Positions 22,654 through 34,729 of a stretch of DNA of 64,000 nucleotides are shown piece by piece. The position numbers and the translations under genes are program-made. The DNA comes from Emydura subglobosa (Eukaryota > Chordata > Testudines > Chelidae): contig ML679966.1 in assembly GCA_007922225.1 (NCBI GenBank), forward strand, positions 52,291,583 to 52,355,582. The letters are read 5' to 3'. The notes below the pieces were generated by a model. The model had not been told where the DNA came from. It saw nothing but the letters and a program-made list of their open reading frames with translations, and did not search any database. Position 1 is the stretch's first letter; every line of letters begins with the position of its first letter.

Positions 22654-24130
22654 CTTGTTGAGGGTGCAATTCACTCCATCATTCAGATTATTAATGAAGA
22701 TGTTGAACTAAACTGGCCCCAGGACTGACCCCTGCAGCACTTTGCTTGATACTGGCTGCCAACTAGACATCAAGCCATTGATCACTACCCGTTGAACCCG
22801 ATCATCTAGCCAGCTTTCTATCCATCTTATCCTCAAAATGGATTCCTTCCTGCACCATGATTTTTCTGGGGACTGAGGTGAGGCTGACTGGTCTGTAATT
22901 CCCCGGATCCTCCTCCTCCTTCCCTTTTTTGAAGATGGGCACTATATTTGCTTTTTTCCAAATCTTCCAGGACCTCTCCCAATTGCCATGAGTTTTCAAA
23001 GATAAAGGCCAATGGCTCTGCAATCACATCAGGCTCCATCGACTTGTGTATGTTCAGCTTTTCTAAATAGCACTGAACCTGTTCTTTCATCACTGAGGGC
23101 TGCTCACCACTTCCCATTCTGGGCTGCCTAGTACATTAGCCTGGGAGCTGACCTTGTTTGTGAAGACAGAGGCAAGAAAAGCATTAAGCACTTCAGCTTT
23201 TTCCACATCGTCTGCCACCAGGTTGCCTCCCCCATTCAGTAAGGGACCCACGCTTTCCCTGACCTTCTTCTTGTTGCTAACATACCTGTAGAAACCCTTC
23301 TCGTTACCTTTCATGTTTCTTGCTAGCTGTAACTCCAATTGTGCTTTGGCCTTCCTGATTTCACTCCTGCATGCTCAAGCAGTATTTTTATACTCCTCTC
23401 AAGACATCTGACCAAGCTTCCACATCTTGTAAGCTTCCTTTTCAGCTCACGAATATTTCTTTGTTAAGCTAAGCTAGTTGCCTGCCATAATTAGTATTCT
23501 TTCTGCACATTGAGATGGTTTGTCCCTGCTCCCTCAGTAAGGTTTCTTTAAAATACAGTGAACTCTCTTGGACTCCATTTCCCCCTCATATTAGCCTCCC
23601 AGAAGATCCTGCCAATCAACTCCCTGAGGGAGTCAAAATCTGCTTTTCTGAAGTCCAGGGTCCATAACCTGCTGTTCTCCTTTCCTGCTTTTGTCAGGAT
23701 CCTGAACTCTACCATCTCATGGTCACTGCTGCCCAGGTTGCCACCCACTTCTACTTCTCCTACCAATTCTTTCCTGTTTGTGAGCAGCAGTTCAAGAGGA
23801 GTACAGTCCCTAATGGGTTCCTTCCAGCAGTTGCATCAGGAAGTTGTCCACAACTCTCCAAAAACTTTCTGGATTGTCTGTGCTCTGCTGTATTGCTCTC
23901 CCAGCAGATGTCAGAGTGATTGAAGTCCCCCGTGAGAACCAGGGAAACTGGTCATTAGTTTTTTTTGAAGAAAGCCTCGCCTACCTGATCCTCCTGGTCT
24001 TGTGATCTATAACAGACACCAACCACGACTTCATCCTTGTCGCTCTTGCCTCTAAATTTAACCCAGAGGCTTTCAACAGGCTTTCTCCAGTTTCATACTG
24101 GAGCTCTGAGCAGTCATGGATTAGAAACTC

Positions 24131-27100
24131 CTGTTGAGGAGAATAGGGAATCTTCTGCATGGGGACAAGCAGTTATGGGCCAGAGCTGCTCAGCCCCTCA
24201 GTGAAAGGGAACAGCTTAACTGAGAAAAACTACTAGGGACTAGTTTGAGTTTCATTTTTGGACTTGGTAGCTGAGAGAAGCAGAACAGCTCAGGGAGCCT
24301 CTGATTAATTCCTTTCCCCACAAAGGGAGTCTTTCAACTGTTCTGGGTGCTAGTGCCTGGGTCAGGCAGTTCCAGCCCTGCAGAAGTCCAACCAGGTGCC
24401 AGCTACTGAGAGCCAACTGAAACCTCCTCATGACTCCAGACAAGGAGCCTGGAGAGGACCCTGCCACTCCCAGGGGTGAAGACACTTTAGGAGGATCTCC
24501 CTTTTTTTGTTTCAGCCAGCCAACATTCAGTGCTGCAGCACTCATCTCCGAACTTCTCCTCACCATGCCATCTGCTTGAGAAGGTGCCAGCAAGGTAGCA
24601 GAGGGTTGGGAAGAGTTGTGAGTGTTCAGAGGTGAGAAATTTGTTGATGTGTTAGTATTTATTAGTTAATCCTAACCTTTTCCTTCCCCAGATGCTATTA
24701 CCCTGTTTCTAATATAGTGCCCCTTTGTTACTTTGGTTGCTTTGCTGGGATTTGTGTTGATGTACTTTACTGTTTCTTATATACTGGGTTTTATACTTCT
24801 TGCCAGCATTATTCATTTTCTTAAGGGACAGCACTCTTGTGTTTCAAGCACGGTGAGGCATCACAAAAAAGAACCCAGGCCCCAACCCATGTAAAAAGAA
24901 GGGAAAAGCCACTCCTAGTAGCAAGCACCCAAGAGGAGTCTTGCACCACACCTCAGGGCAGGGGCTGCATACTTATAATACACAATTTTTGGTTCATCAG
25001 AATTTCACATTGTTCAACTGATTTGTAGATAAAAGTAGAATGACAACAGAAGGAAGACACTCATACTGAAAGGCTAAATACCAGGAGAATTCAATTAAAA
25101 CAGAAGTGAGTAGTTTCACACAATCTTTATTTGGAGATGTTCAGTGTTGAAAACAGTTCTATACCCATCTGGTTTATTAATACTAAACTTGTCTCTCTTA
25201 TTTATACTAAACAGCCTATTCAAAAGGATACTTTAAGACAAAAGGGAATGTAGACATCATGACACTTTCCCTCCTAATCGTTCAGGTTGCTCTGCTAAAT
25301 CAATGGTGCCAAATCCTGTTGTTTGTACAGCCTGATCCTCAGGTTGTTCTGTACTCAAACTCTCACTGACTTTAAAGTGAGTTTCATGTATGGAGCAATT
25401 TGCAGCACACTGTCTGCATAATGCAAAAGATGCACATACACAGTATTTTGTCTTATTTGCCTTCACTTATGCCCATTTGTTTGAATGGGATGTTGCTTGC
25501 ACACAATTGGACTTTTTGAGTAGTCCAGGTAAAATGCTTTGAGGTTCAGCAGGAATGGATTATAGAATAGGCATAACAAGAACATACCACTGGCCTCAGC
25601 CCACAGAGTCATGTGATAACAACAGAATCTAAGCTCTCCTGTTGAAAAAATTAAGTTTCTAGCCATTATGATTATAAAGAAAATTTAAAAACCGGACCCA
25701 AATGTAACTATTTCAGAGACATCTTCTCAAGTCTGCAGTCAGCTTTTGGGGTAGAAGTAGTAGGAGGGATAGCAGTAGTCTTGTGAGCCAGGTAGAAAGC
25801 CACCAGAACACACCTGGTTCTGTTCTGTGGGGTATGCAGCTGTTACTGCTTTGGGGAGCAGGAAAGTAGGTCTGTGTTTGTGTCTGTTTTTGGGAGGCGT
25901 CATTAAAGTGAAGATTTGCCTGTGGAACATTGAATTTGGCATTTCAAACTTCTTAGTGTTTGATTTTGCAGCCTTGATGTTCTTTTAGCATCTTTTTGTA
26001 TGTATAATATCAAATTCATACTATTTGTAGAGAATGTTATGTCCAAATGTAGATTTTATGGGGCATATTTATTTAAAACATTTATTATATATATAATAAA
26101 TTTTATAAATTTTTTAAAATATCCACAGAATATTCATTTGGAGATAGATGCTCTACCGTTTTCCTTTAAAGAAAATACTATGATAACTATTGTAATAAAC
26201 ATTTAATTAGGGGGAAAATGTTTGGTTTAAAATTTTTTTTCCACAATAGTCCAAAAAGGTCCAAAGCTCACATGGCAGAGTGTTCAATTTTTTTCTTTAA
26301 GAAGGTGTTTTGTATCCTAAAGATAACTAAAAAAACCAGTGTGTGATATGGCAGTTGTTATGGCAACCATTGCATTGAATGAAAGAGCAAGAAGTCGTGT
26401 AAAATCAGTATAGCGGGTTGGCAAATAGAACTCTTGTTTACAAGGATATTTTAATATTCTCTTGCTACTAATCAAATGTAGATTGTACAGAGAAGTCTGA
26501 AGCAAAATAGGCAGGTTTTTTTTGACTGACAAAATACAATTTTATAGGTTGGCATGTTATTTAACATATCATTTATTTCCCCCTTTTCCCCCTAGAAAAA
26601 CAAAAACAAAATTAAAAAAAAAACCACTTATCCGGTGGGCCTATTAAGATTGGACCAAATATTTTCTAACCAGCCTTCATCACTACTGCCATAAAATACG
26701 ATAAAAACAAGAAATAAGAAAAAGACAAACATTTCTGAATTCTGATTGAGGCATCCCTGCTCTTGTTAAAACACGTGTACAGTATTTTATGGTAATAGCC
26801 CAAAACATTGTGATATCACTAAAGTAAGTGGACCATGACTATAGAAAACTGTAATACTTAAACAAATTTCAGTGGTGCTCTTGCCAGTAATTGTGTTATA
26901 ACTGAATTTTCCCATGTTAAACAGCATCCAGCCAATGGTTACTTCTACCTTCATATTTAGAACAGTGGCCAAAAAAGACCTCTAAGCCTTCACTTTGGTG
27001 TCTTTGTGGACCCCTGACACAACCTCTTGTGTGGGGTTAAGATCACTAATGAGGTTGTATAAATGTTTACACAAAACCTCAAACCTATCTGAGTGGGTAT

Positions 27101-27972
27101 TATTGAAAGTTCAGATGGGTGAAACATATGGGGGGAAATGAATGCAAAATGTAGATTTTGGTGGGTTTGTTTCCTGAAAAAGCTTTTGAGGAAATTTTTC
27201 AGTCAACTCTAATTACAATCCTGAGTCTCAGTCCTACAGTTATGATTGGTCTGCTGTGCTTCTGCAGATTGAAATGGGGCTCAAGAGTAGCACTATGGTT
27301 CTGTTAACTTTGATTCAATTGCAGAATTAAAGCCTTGAGAAACAGCGCAGGTCCACAGAATTTCAGTGAATGAGTCCTAGTTGAGTTCAGACACACTAGG
27401 CACTATTCCATACAAGTAGCTTCTTTTCCTTTAAGTATTCCCCAGTCCACCACCACTCTGGTTTTCTTTGCAGTGGTAGCAACCTAGCCACTTTCCAGTT
27501 CCCCAGGTATAGCACCAGAGCTTATAGGCATTTTCTACTGCTAGCACAGCAAAGCTAGCATTATAGTGAAGAGAGAAATGCATTTTCTTTAGTTCTAGAA
27601 GAATAAAGGGGGGAAAAGTCCACACTTATTCCTTCCAGTTTTTGGAGTTCACAAGGTCTCGGCTAACCTTGGCTGAAAATGCTGAAGAAGACTTTAGGTG
27701 AGATAAACTTCTTTCAACAGGAGCTTAACCAGTTAGTTAAGTTTAGTCTTTAGAAAGTGTATTATCATTTTGTTTTATATATAACCATTTATTTCCCATA
27801 TCCTTACTCACCATCACCTGAATTTCTAATGTTTGATGATAAACTTATTCTTGTTTTCATTGCAGATATCTAAGTGCTGAGGTGTTAAGCAAAATGCTGG
27901 TTTCTAGTTAAATCTTACAAGCTAACGTGTACTGTTCTTGTGGGAAAGGCAGTCCTGGTAATTCCGTAAGTG
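24131..27972. other. Non-coding DNA, no gene identified
   Basis: 24130-24620 is less AT-rich and has a 113-codon minus-strand frame without domains. It may be an unrecognised repeat adjoining the CR1. A perfect 20-bp AT palindrome lies at 26081-26100 (TTTATTATATATATAATAAA). The rest is AT-rich with no gene, RNA or transposon I can support. Confidence 0.4.
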
Positions 27973-28008
27973 GAATTTACAGAATTTCTTACAAAATTCT
28001 GTAAATTC
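27973..28008. repeat. Perfect 15-bp hairpin with 6-nt loop
   Basis: GAATTTACAGAATTT (27973-27987) and its exact reverse complement AAATTCTGTAAATTC (27994-28008) are separated by CTTACA. The partial repeat TTCTGTAAATTCTGTAG follows at once. It could be a terminal piece of a palindromic MITE or a recent local inversion. It is too short for a typical pre-miRNA. Confidence 0.85.
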
Positions 28009-28744
28009 TGTAGTCGATAAGGAGCTCAATACTGCAAGAAATGCTCTGAATATTTGGGAGTTGGTGTGTGCCTGTCACTACCCATGCAGATAGAACGAGG
28101 TCTGTGGAGACCTGGAAGGCAGTGTTTGTGTTGCTAGAGGTGGTTAGTCTTAGGGAGCAGCTCCACAGCAAGCACAAACAAGATTCCTTCAGGCTAAGGG
28201 CCGGCAGTGGTGGCCTCACACCCTCGGTACTCCTGGAGCATATCACAATGTGGCAGTGGGGATAAATAATTCCTCCCTTTCAATACCATAGCACCAGTAT
28301 TCCCCTCCCCCTGCCCCCACTTATCTGGAATGGGCATTTCTGGATAAATCCATAGAGGTATCCCACCTTGCAAAAAACAAAGGTTTATTAACTGTGACAC
28401 TGGCCATATCAGCAGTTACAGGAGCAACTTTAGCAGGGACTGAGGGACACTGATAATGTCAGAGAATTTTCTACAGTTTTGACAAGACATTCTGACTTCT
28501 GTGCTGATTGGCTCTTCACTCCAACCTCCTTCCTCACAGTCTCCTCACGTTGGCCTCACTTTACACCTGTCTTTCCTTCCCTCCTTCTTCCTCACCAGCC
28601 CTGTTTCTCCACTCCCTCCCTCCAATATCCCCACTCCTTGCCTTTCCGTTTAGTTTATCCTTTCCCAGTTGAATCCCACTACCCAAATAAAACTTGTGGA
28701 ACTAGTGTGACCTTTGACACCATCACATTGTTCTCTCTCCTTGT
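28009..28744. other. Non-coding DNA, nothing firm
   Basis: The section 28480-28740 is C/T-rich and gives a 127-codon plus-strand frame (28479-28862) that runs into the L2-like tail, which argues against it being a gene. Parts of this C/T-rich block may be the upstream body of that repeat. Confidence 0.4.
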
Positions 28745-28910
28745 GTATCATGGCTCTTTCCTCTCTCCTGTCTATTTAGATTGTAAGCTCTTTGGGACAG
28801 GGACTGTATGCTACTCTGTGTTTTTACGGTTCCAAGTACTATGGGGCCCTTTTCTTTGTTAATCCATACACACTACCTTAATAAATGTGATTAATAATAA
28901 TAAATGTTAC
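28745..28910 (+). repeat. L2-like LINE/SINE 3' tail, sense
   Basis: TTAGATTGTAAGCTCTTTGGGACAGGGACTG is followed by a TGTTTTTACGGTTCC block, then ACTATGGGGCCC, and ends in AATAATAATAA. This is the classic L2-type tail: AGATTGTAAGCTC...GGGCAGGGACTGT..., CACCTAGCACAATGGGG, then a simple-repeat end. The antisense equivalent is at 18252-18570. Confidence 0.65.
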
Positions 28911-28965
28911 ACTATTTACATATTAGATTTACATATTAGGTATTTACTATTTACATATTAGATTT
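28911..28965 (+). repeat. 20-bp direct repeat, 35-bp period
   Basis: ACTATTTACATATTAGATTT occurs at 28911-28930 and again at 28946-28965 with a 15-bp spacer that partly repeats it. It sits directly after the L2-like tail and is probably tail-associated expansion or a small tandem duplication. Confidence 0.85.
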
Positions 28966-29733
28966 CTTGTAATGAATGTTAGTAAAGGTAATGTGAAATA
29001 GTAGTGTGTCTATTTATTAAATCCTCATTATTTTAACTTTTCACTTGTATGGAATTTCTCCATCTCCTCACACTCACAAGGTCACATTAATATTCTTTAA
29101 TAAATCATGCCAAGAATTCTACAAGGGCATTGTTCCTGCAAAATATTTCCTTTCTTGAAAGGTGTGCAAAGTCCCCGTTATATAGACAAGTCACGTCATC
29201 TACCAATTGCTTCCTACACGGACAGAAAGGTGCAGTAGGCCCACTGACTTTGAGCTCTCTAAAGTAGCTGCCCATCACTGATAATGAACTATGCCGACTG
29301 TACACAAATACCGCACTTTCACCAATGACAGTCCACCCACCAGCTGCTACAGGGAGAACTAGGACAAACCTACTAACAAATGCAGCTCCTCTTGTAAAAC
29401 TCCAAGTACATCATTCAGATCTTACTTCATCAAAGACAATTCCAAGAAGGCTTCGTTGTGACTAGTATTATAAACTGAGAGCATAAACATGCACATTCGA
29501 GTGAGACAAACTTATATTAAAGAAACATACTATAAAGTTCCAAATACATTTTTTTTTTGTTATTTTTTCTTTGAAGGGAACTCAGTGACTTCAATGATAG
29601 CACAATCAGGTTCTACGTGTGGACTACTGAAGCAACACTTATTCTTACTTGGCTACCTATACGGGTATCCAACTGCTTTTCATTGCAACAACTCTATTAG
29701 GAAAGCAAACAACAGGGAAGATCCAAATGAAAG

Positions 29734-29768
<35 letters not shown>

Positions 29769-32406
29769 AACAGTGATTATGTATTAAAAAAATCTGATTT
29801 AAATCTTTTTCAATCTGGAAAACTCAATCTTCAGAGTAACTATCCATTTGTATTTAATGATAAATAGCAGTCACAGATTCACAAGAACTGTAATTAATCT
29901 TTTCTACAATGAGTTAGTCTGGAAACAAGTATTCACTAGGAAATAAAAACACATGATTGAATTTTTCAACTCCATTTACTAAAGATATATTTATGCTCAA
30001 TTATTCTTTTGTGCTTTCTGCAGAAGGCAGATTAAGAATATCATACATAGTAGAAATCATAGCTGGAAAGAGATAAAGTACAGCTATCCTCATACACTTT
30101 GATATGTATTTCATGTCATCCAACTGAGATTCCAAACTGAACTGCATTCAAAAGGCTGAAAATATTTTCACCGGTCTTTAACATGCAAAGAACTGCTCAT
30201 GGTGGTTTGTAATGTTAATCCAATTAATTCAGAGAAAAGAGAGCACTAAACAAACAAACAAAAAAGTTATAAATACATATTCCAAGCTTTGTCTCTGATT
30301 TGTGAAACTAAAGAAAATAAGATTTGTCTAGCTATTTTCTGAGTAAATTTAAGTGGCATTACGGACATGAATTTGGTGAATGTAAATCAATCCACATTTA
30401 TTCACTTTATATATCTCCAGTTCCCTGCTCTCAGTATCCTAAGCATGTCTGTGGTTACTATACATCACTAGGATCTCTGGGCTTCTCATAATGCAAGCTA
30501 ACCAGATCAGATAAAGGATCCTCTCTCTCGTTTTATATTTTAAAGATTCAGATCCTTAAATGGTAGAGCCAGGAAAAGGCTCACTCATGTCCTCAATATG
30601 TGAAATATGTTTTTTGCCTTCTTTGCTTCTCTTACAATAGCCTCTTTATACTGCCCCTGAGGCGTTCATTCCACACACATGTACACTACTTATCCTTCCA
30701 TCCACCTCTGTGGAGTACAATAATTTCATTTTATTATTATTTCGTTTCCCGTTTTAGCAGAATAATATGCCAAAATCTATACTATTGAGGGGAGGGAAGG
30801 GCATTAAAAAGTTTTACTAAATTTCAAAAAGCCTTTCTAAGCCTTTTGCTAAAGTGTCTTATTAAAAATCTCCTGTACAAGGGGAGAATCTAGCCTTCAG
30901 CCAAGGCCCCACAGCACTGATATTCAGGTGCCTTCAAGTTCATATTTCTACAGTCTCTGTACTAGTATTTCTAGATATACAAAACCTTATAAACACTAGG
31001 CCTGAAATCCTTAAATTCACATTCAGAGCCAGATTCTTCCATCCTGGCTCATACTAAGTGGTTTTTTAACTTCATAAATAGTTCTATTAATTTCTATGGT
31101 GTAACTGCAAAATAAGGTAATACTCATGAATGAATGTGACAGAATTGTGCCTTCACTTTTCACTCAGCTCTAACTCGGCCAAAACACATATGCCTCTTCC
31201 AGTATGCACAAAACACTGTTAAACATGAACAAAGGGCCAAGTCTGCCTGTCCCTCATGTGAGTTTGCAGAGAACATAAGGAGTCTTCCACCCCCTGCATT
31301 CTTGTACTGTTAATGTAAGAGCCAGGCGGAATTCCAGTTCTTATGGCCTGAAAGTTCAGGGACTGCTCTCCTGCACCTCTTTCTTGGCAAGATTATCAAA
31401 TCTCATAGTAAAATTGATGGAAGAGACTCAGGGCATGATGCCATACAGGTAGATGGAAGAGGTATGATCTGTGCCTTTGTACTGTGTTTTGTGATAAATT
31501 GCATAGTATTGCATGCTGTGTGTTGCTTTTTGTTTGCTCTGCAGCAACAATAATGCTGGCTGGTTCAGTAGTCAACAGCAAGGTAGCCACGTCCAGACCA
31601 AACTGTTCATAACGAAACTGTACACACCCACACAGCAGTAATCTAACTGAACATCAGAACATTACATCAAGATGTTACAAAGTGTTTAGGAATTAATTTA
31701 ATTCAAAATCACTTATTAGATAACGAGCAGAAATATGTTAAATTTATTCTTTTGCTGTTCATAATTCAAACTCATGGAAAATGGTTTCCCATTGCAGTTA
31801 AAATTAGGATTGCTATAATATTGCAACTAAAATGGTATCAAATTTTAATTCATATTACTTTATCCATCAGTGTTGGTATGCCTTTTTCTCATGTGTCCTA
31901 TAGGAGTTAGCATTCTTTTCAACAAAATTTTTTGAAGTTTTTTTTCTAACTGAATTTATTCCCCTGACATGTAAACGGGAAAGAATAGACAAGTCCTTTC
32001 AAGAGATTCCTAGAAACAAAATTAAAAAATATATGCCTGAAGATTCATTAGGGAATTCAGTGGCATGACAACTTAAAATTAATATATTCTGGAGTGTGCT
32101 GTTGCAGACAAACATGCATGCAAAAAGTTGCATAAAGGAATTTATTAAAGTGATATGTAGCTTGATTAGCTATCCCAAGTTTCCCTATTAAATGTGCTCC
32201 ATCTGTTTAGGGCATAGCTTCCATATTATCTCCATGCTGTCTATTTTGCAAGTTATTTACAAAAAAAGAAAAAAAGTCACATGAGACTGGATGAAAATGG
32301 AACTTTCCCTGCTTAGAAAAAGTTTAGCGATGAGATGTTTAAAAAAAAAATATTCAGAGGGGGAGCATCTTTCTGAAAAGAAATTTTGACACTAATATAT
32401 TCTTTA
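28966..32406. other. AT-rich non-coding DNA
   Basis: There is a 26-nt poly(A) run at 29739-29764. No gene, RNA gene or named repeat is otherwise identifiable. T-rich runs occur at 29549-29567. Confidence 0.45.
29739..29764 (+). repeat. Poly(A) tract, 26 nt
   Basis: This is an uninterrupted run of A. It could be the tail of a retrocopy, but no coding body or convincing flanking duplication is visible upstream. Confidence 0.85.
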
Positions 32407-32656
32407 TGGGTGAAATTCACCCCTGGGTAGAACACTGACACAAAACCTATGCACACCGTGAATCACTTACATCTTATCTTGAAGACTAAGACCTCAATCT
32501 TGTAAGCTGACAGGTAGACCTCAATGACCTGCAGAGCACCACTGACTTCAAGAGATCTGCCTGCAAGAAACACTGGCCAGACTAAGGCTATAAAGTAGGA
32601 CATAAGTGCCAGATAGACTTTGTGCTCGTGCTCTACGAAGGAGTGAAATTCACCCT
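32407..32656. mobile_element. 250-bp MITE-like element with GGGTGAAATTCAC ends
   Basis: The left end is TGGGTGAAATTCACC (32407-32421) and the right end AGTGAAATTCACCCT (32642-32656), whose reverse complement is AGGGTGAATTTCACT. This gives terminal inverted repeats matching at about 13 of 15 positions around a non-coding interior. Size and structure fit a non-autonomous DNA transposon. The target duplication is not clear. Confidence 0.5.
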
Positions 32657-32921
32657 AATGAAACATACTGTGTCTTTCCATAGAGAGAGAATTCTCTGAG
32701 CATTTTATGGTGTAATAAAATTTATTTTCAACATGAATCAGAGAAGACACATTATAGAATAGCTAATCCCTTGTTAGCTATTCAGGTCACCCAATAAAGT
32801 AGCAACATAATTTTTATGGACCACTATCCTGTACTCTGTATATACTTCTAAAAATAGCTTTGCTCTAAAAATAGATGGTCTTTGAGTTGTTTTGTTTTTT
32901 ATACTTAATGTAATGGTTTAT

Positions 32922-32990
32922 ATAATTTAGATTGAATGCTCTTCCAGGAAGGGAACTGTATCTTACTATATTTTCTAAAACCTATTTTGC
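32922..32990 (+). repeat. L2-like tail fragment
   Basis: TTTAGATTGAATGCTCTTCCAGGAAGGGAACTGTATC matches the TTAGATTGTAAGCTCTTTGGGGCAGGGACTGT consensus style of the 28.8-kb tail. It is diverged and short. Confidence 0.45.
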
Positions 32991-33149
32991 GGGCGGCTTC
33001 TTGTACCTTCTTTTCCTGTAAAGCCAGGTGTCTTAGTACTATAAGCACAACTGTTCAGAACTCTGAAGTGGAAAAAAAACAACATAGCTAATAGTTTAGG
33101 CAACCCTAACTTCTGACTGCCAGATGTCAGAGGAAGTCAGTGATGGTTC

Positions 33150-33272
33150 ACTCCAAAATTGCACTATTCTGTATACTTCCCCTAAAGTTCTGGTACTGGC
33201 CAATGTTGGAAGACAGGATACTGGGCTAGATGGACCTTTGGTCTGACCCAGTATGTCAGTTGTCATGTTTTT
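33150..33272 (+). mobile_element. CR1 LINE 3'-end fragment, sense
   Basis: GTTCTGGTACTGGCCAATGT is followed by GGAAGACAGGATACTGGGCTAGATGGACCTTTGGTCTGACCCAGTATG, the hallmark 3' terminus of several turtle, bird and crocodilian CR1 families. It ends in a decayed TTGTCATGTTTTTATT that stands in for the usual CTTATGTTCTTATG. It is a 5'-truncated insertion. Confidence 0.8.
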
Positions 33273-34224
33273 ATTTTAAAACCTCTCAAATGTATCCAAA
33301 AATAGTTTATCAATATATATCTCCAGGTATCTATATATCTATATCTATATATAAATATGACAAAACTTTGATGTCATATATTTCAGACTATTCCAGGGGT
33401 AGAAGCTTCTGCTTGGAAGCTGGGAAGCCTCTTTTTTCAATGGAATAAACCTCTGTCTTTTAGCCCTGAAAGGTCATAATATATCATACCTTCAATCTGT
33501 CACTGGTTCAAATACTGAATATTGCAAATCCTGCACAAATGTAATTTATCTTAGGAGAAATTTCACATTTGGAAAAGAAGGAAACGTTTTTCAGACAGGC
33601 TGATTTTTTCTTTGAAAACGGTGGCTGTTTGAAGCTATTCAGAGATATAGTGAAATGCTGGCCCTAATGACAAAGCTCTCCTTGAATTCACAGGAGCAGA
33701 ATTTTATGGGTGGAATACTGGAAGTAATCCTGGTGGAGACACGTTAGTGGGAAGAAGGCTAACAAGACAGTCAGAGGAGGGTGATTTATTGCATAGCTCT
33801 CTCACTTATCACATGGATATCACCAACATATGCAGTACACATGTACACACACACACACACATACACACACACACACCTGCCCACACCATGAACCACAGAT
33901 AATAAGATAAGTGTACAGTGGTCAAAAGATTCACAAAGAAAAACTACCAGGCTGCCTGAGGCCTCCGTAGTACCATTGCAATTTCAAAGAAAATGGTCCA
34001 GCTCAGCTGAGAAAAGAAAGTGTTGAGGTACATCTCCTTTAAAGCCACAAATCACCTGAACAAAAGTGGGTCAAGCAGCATTTTCTCTGAAGTTCCACAA
34101 GCTCTGGGAAAGGTAGAAGTGAGACCTCAGTCTGTCCCTTACCACCAGATGGAAGATACGAGAGTAATAAGCAATTTCATATAAGACCTGTCAGTAGGCT
34201 TGGAATACCTACAATTCTGCTTTA
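33273..34224. other. Non-coding DNA with AT and CA microsatellites
   Basis: An imperfect (TATC/TATA) tract is at 33328-33357 and an interrupted (CA)n at 33845-33876. No gene is visible. Confidence 0.5.
33845..33876 (+). repeat. (CA)n microsatellite
   Basis: The CA dinucleotides are interrupted once by a T (ACACATACAC). Short, probably variable in length. Confidence 0.9.
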
Positions 34225-34385
34225 ATACTGTGACTGACATATGTAACCATTCTTCCACAGATCCAAAATTGAAAGTACAAAGGTTAGGTGACTTACCCAA
34301 AGCCATGACCCAGTTTTGCTCAGGAAGTCAATGTCAGAGACAGGATAAGAATTCAGGAGTTCTTCCCTTACTGCAGACTGCCTTT
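34225..34385 (-). repeat. MIR-like SINE, antisense
   Basis: GGTTAGGTGACTTACCCAAAG is followed by GTCAATGTCAGAGACAGGATAAGAATTCAGGAGTTC. This is the reverse-complement order of a MIR core (GAACC...GGCTCTGCCACTTAC...CCTTGGGCAAGTCACTTAACC). The element is diverged. Confidence 0.55.
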
Positions 34386-34457
34386 CTGAATTGCAAAGAA
34401 AGATTGCTACTTACTGAAGATTGCTACTTACTTCTGAAGCAGGTACATAATGGCTAA

Positions 34458-34729
34458 ACCCTGGTCTACACTGCCGGAGAAATTCGGCAGTAGTCAATGG
34501 GAGTTATGCAACTCCTGTCAATTTCATAACGTCTGTTTAGCGTGCCGTCTCCATTGTGCTGCGCCGACAGGAAATGCATACCCATCAATGCAGTGCTATG
34601 CTTTTTGGGGAGATGGTTTTATTAAATCGACTTCCAGATCGCTCGAGCATGTCTTCACTGCTGCTCAATCAAACCAGAAAAATCGATCTGATGGTGGCGA
34701 ATTTGCCGCCGTCAGTGTAGACATAGCCT
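34458..34729 (-). mobile_element. GTCTACACT-ended MITE, copy 1
   Basis: The ends are CCCTGGTCTACACTGCCGG and CGTCAGTGTAGACATAGCC, which are inverted. Read on the minus strand it shares GACGGCGGCAAATTCG, CATCAGATCGATTT, AGTGAAGACATGCTC and the ATGGGAGTT / CTCCCATTGACT block with the copies at 51794 and 54343. The interior is GC-richer than the AT-rich flanks and contains CpG-bearing blocks. It is a non-autonomous DNA transposon with no transposase frame. TAA lies at the left edge; the right flank does not match, so the duplication has decayed or the boundary is off by a few bases. Confidence 0.75.

Larger units (their letters stand above)
21780..24130 (-). mobile_element. CR1 LINE, 5'-truncated, frameshifted, internally deleted
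   Basis: This is a non-LTR retrotransposon copy of about 2.35 kb on the minus strand. Its 3' end (plus strand CACAGAATCATAGAATATTAG, 21780-21800) carries the ATTCTATG-type terminal repeat of sauropsid CR1. Reading minus, pieces of ORF2 appear in order. The endonuclease end (GNLGSSDHEMVEF, in 23548-23766) comes first, then the pre-RT region ([11 protein letters not shown], in 23090-23338). The first RT block follows (VPIFKKG and [11 protein letters not shown], in 22802-23023), then the RT palm (QGSVLGPV and FANDTKL, near 22640-22740) and the C-terminal thumb part ([18 protein letters not shown], in 22272-22616). These lie in different frames with stops between them. Family members have FADDTKL at the palm; here one catalytic Asp is Asn. 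RT blocks carrying the first catalytic Asp (LDFSKAFD type) are missing. The copy is inactive. Confidence 0.92.

Noticed and set aside
33845..33876. CRISPR-like or structured repeat array
   Set aside because: It is a plain CA microsatellite. No array with regular unique spacers occurs anywhere in the window.
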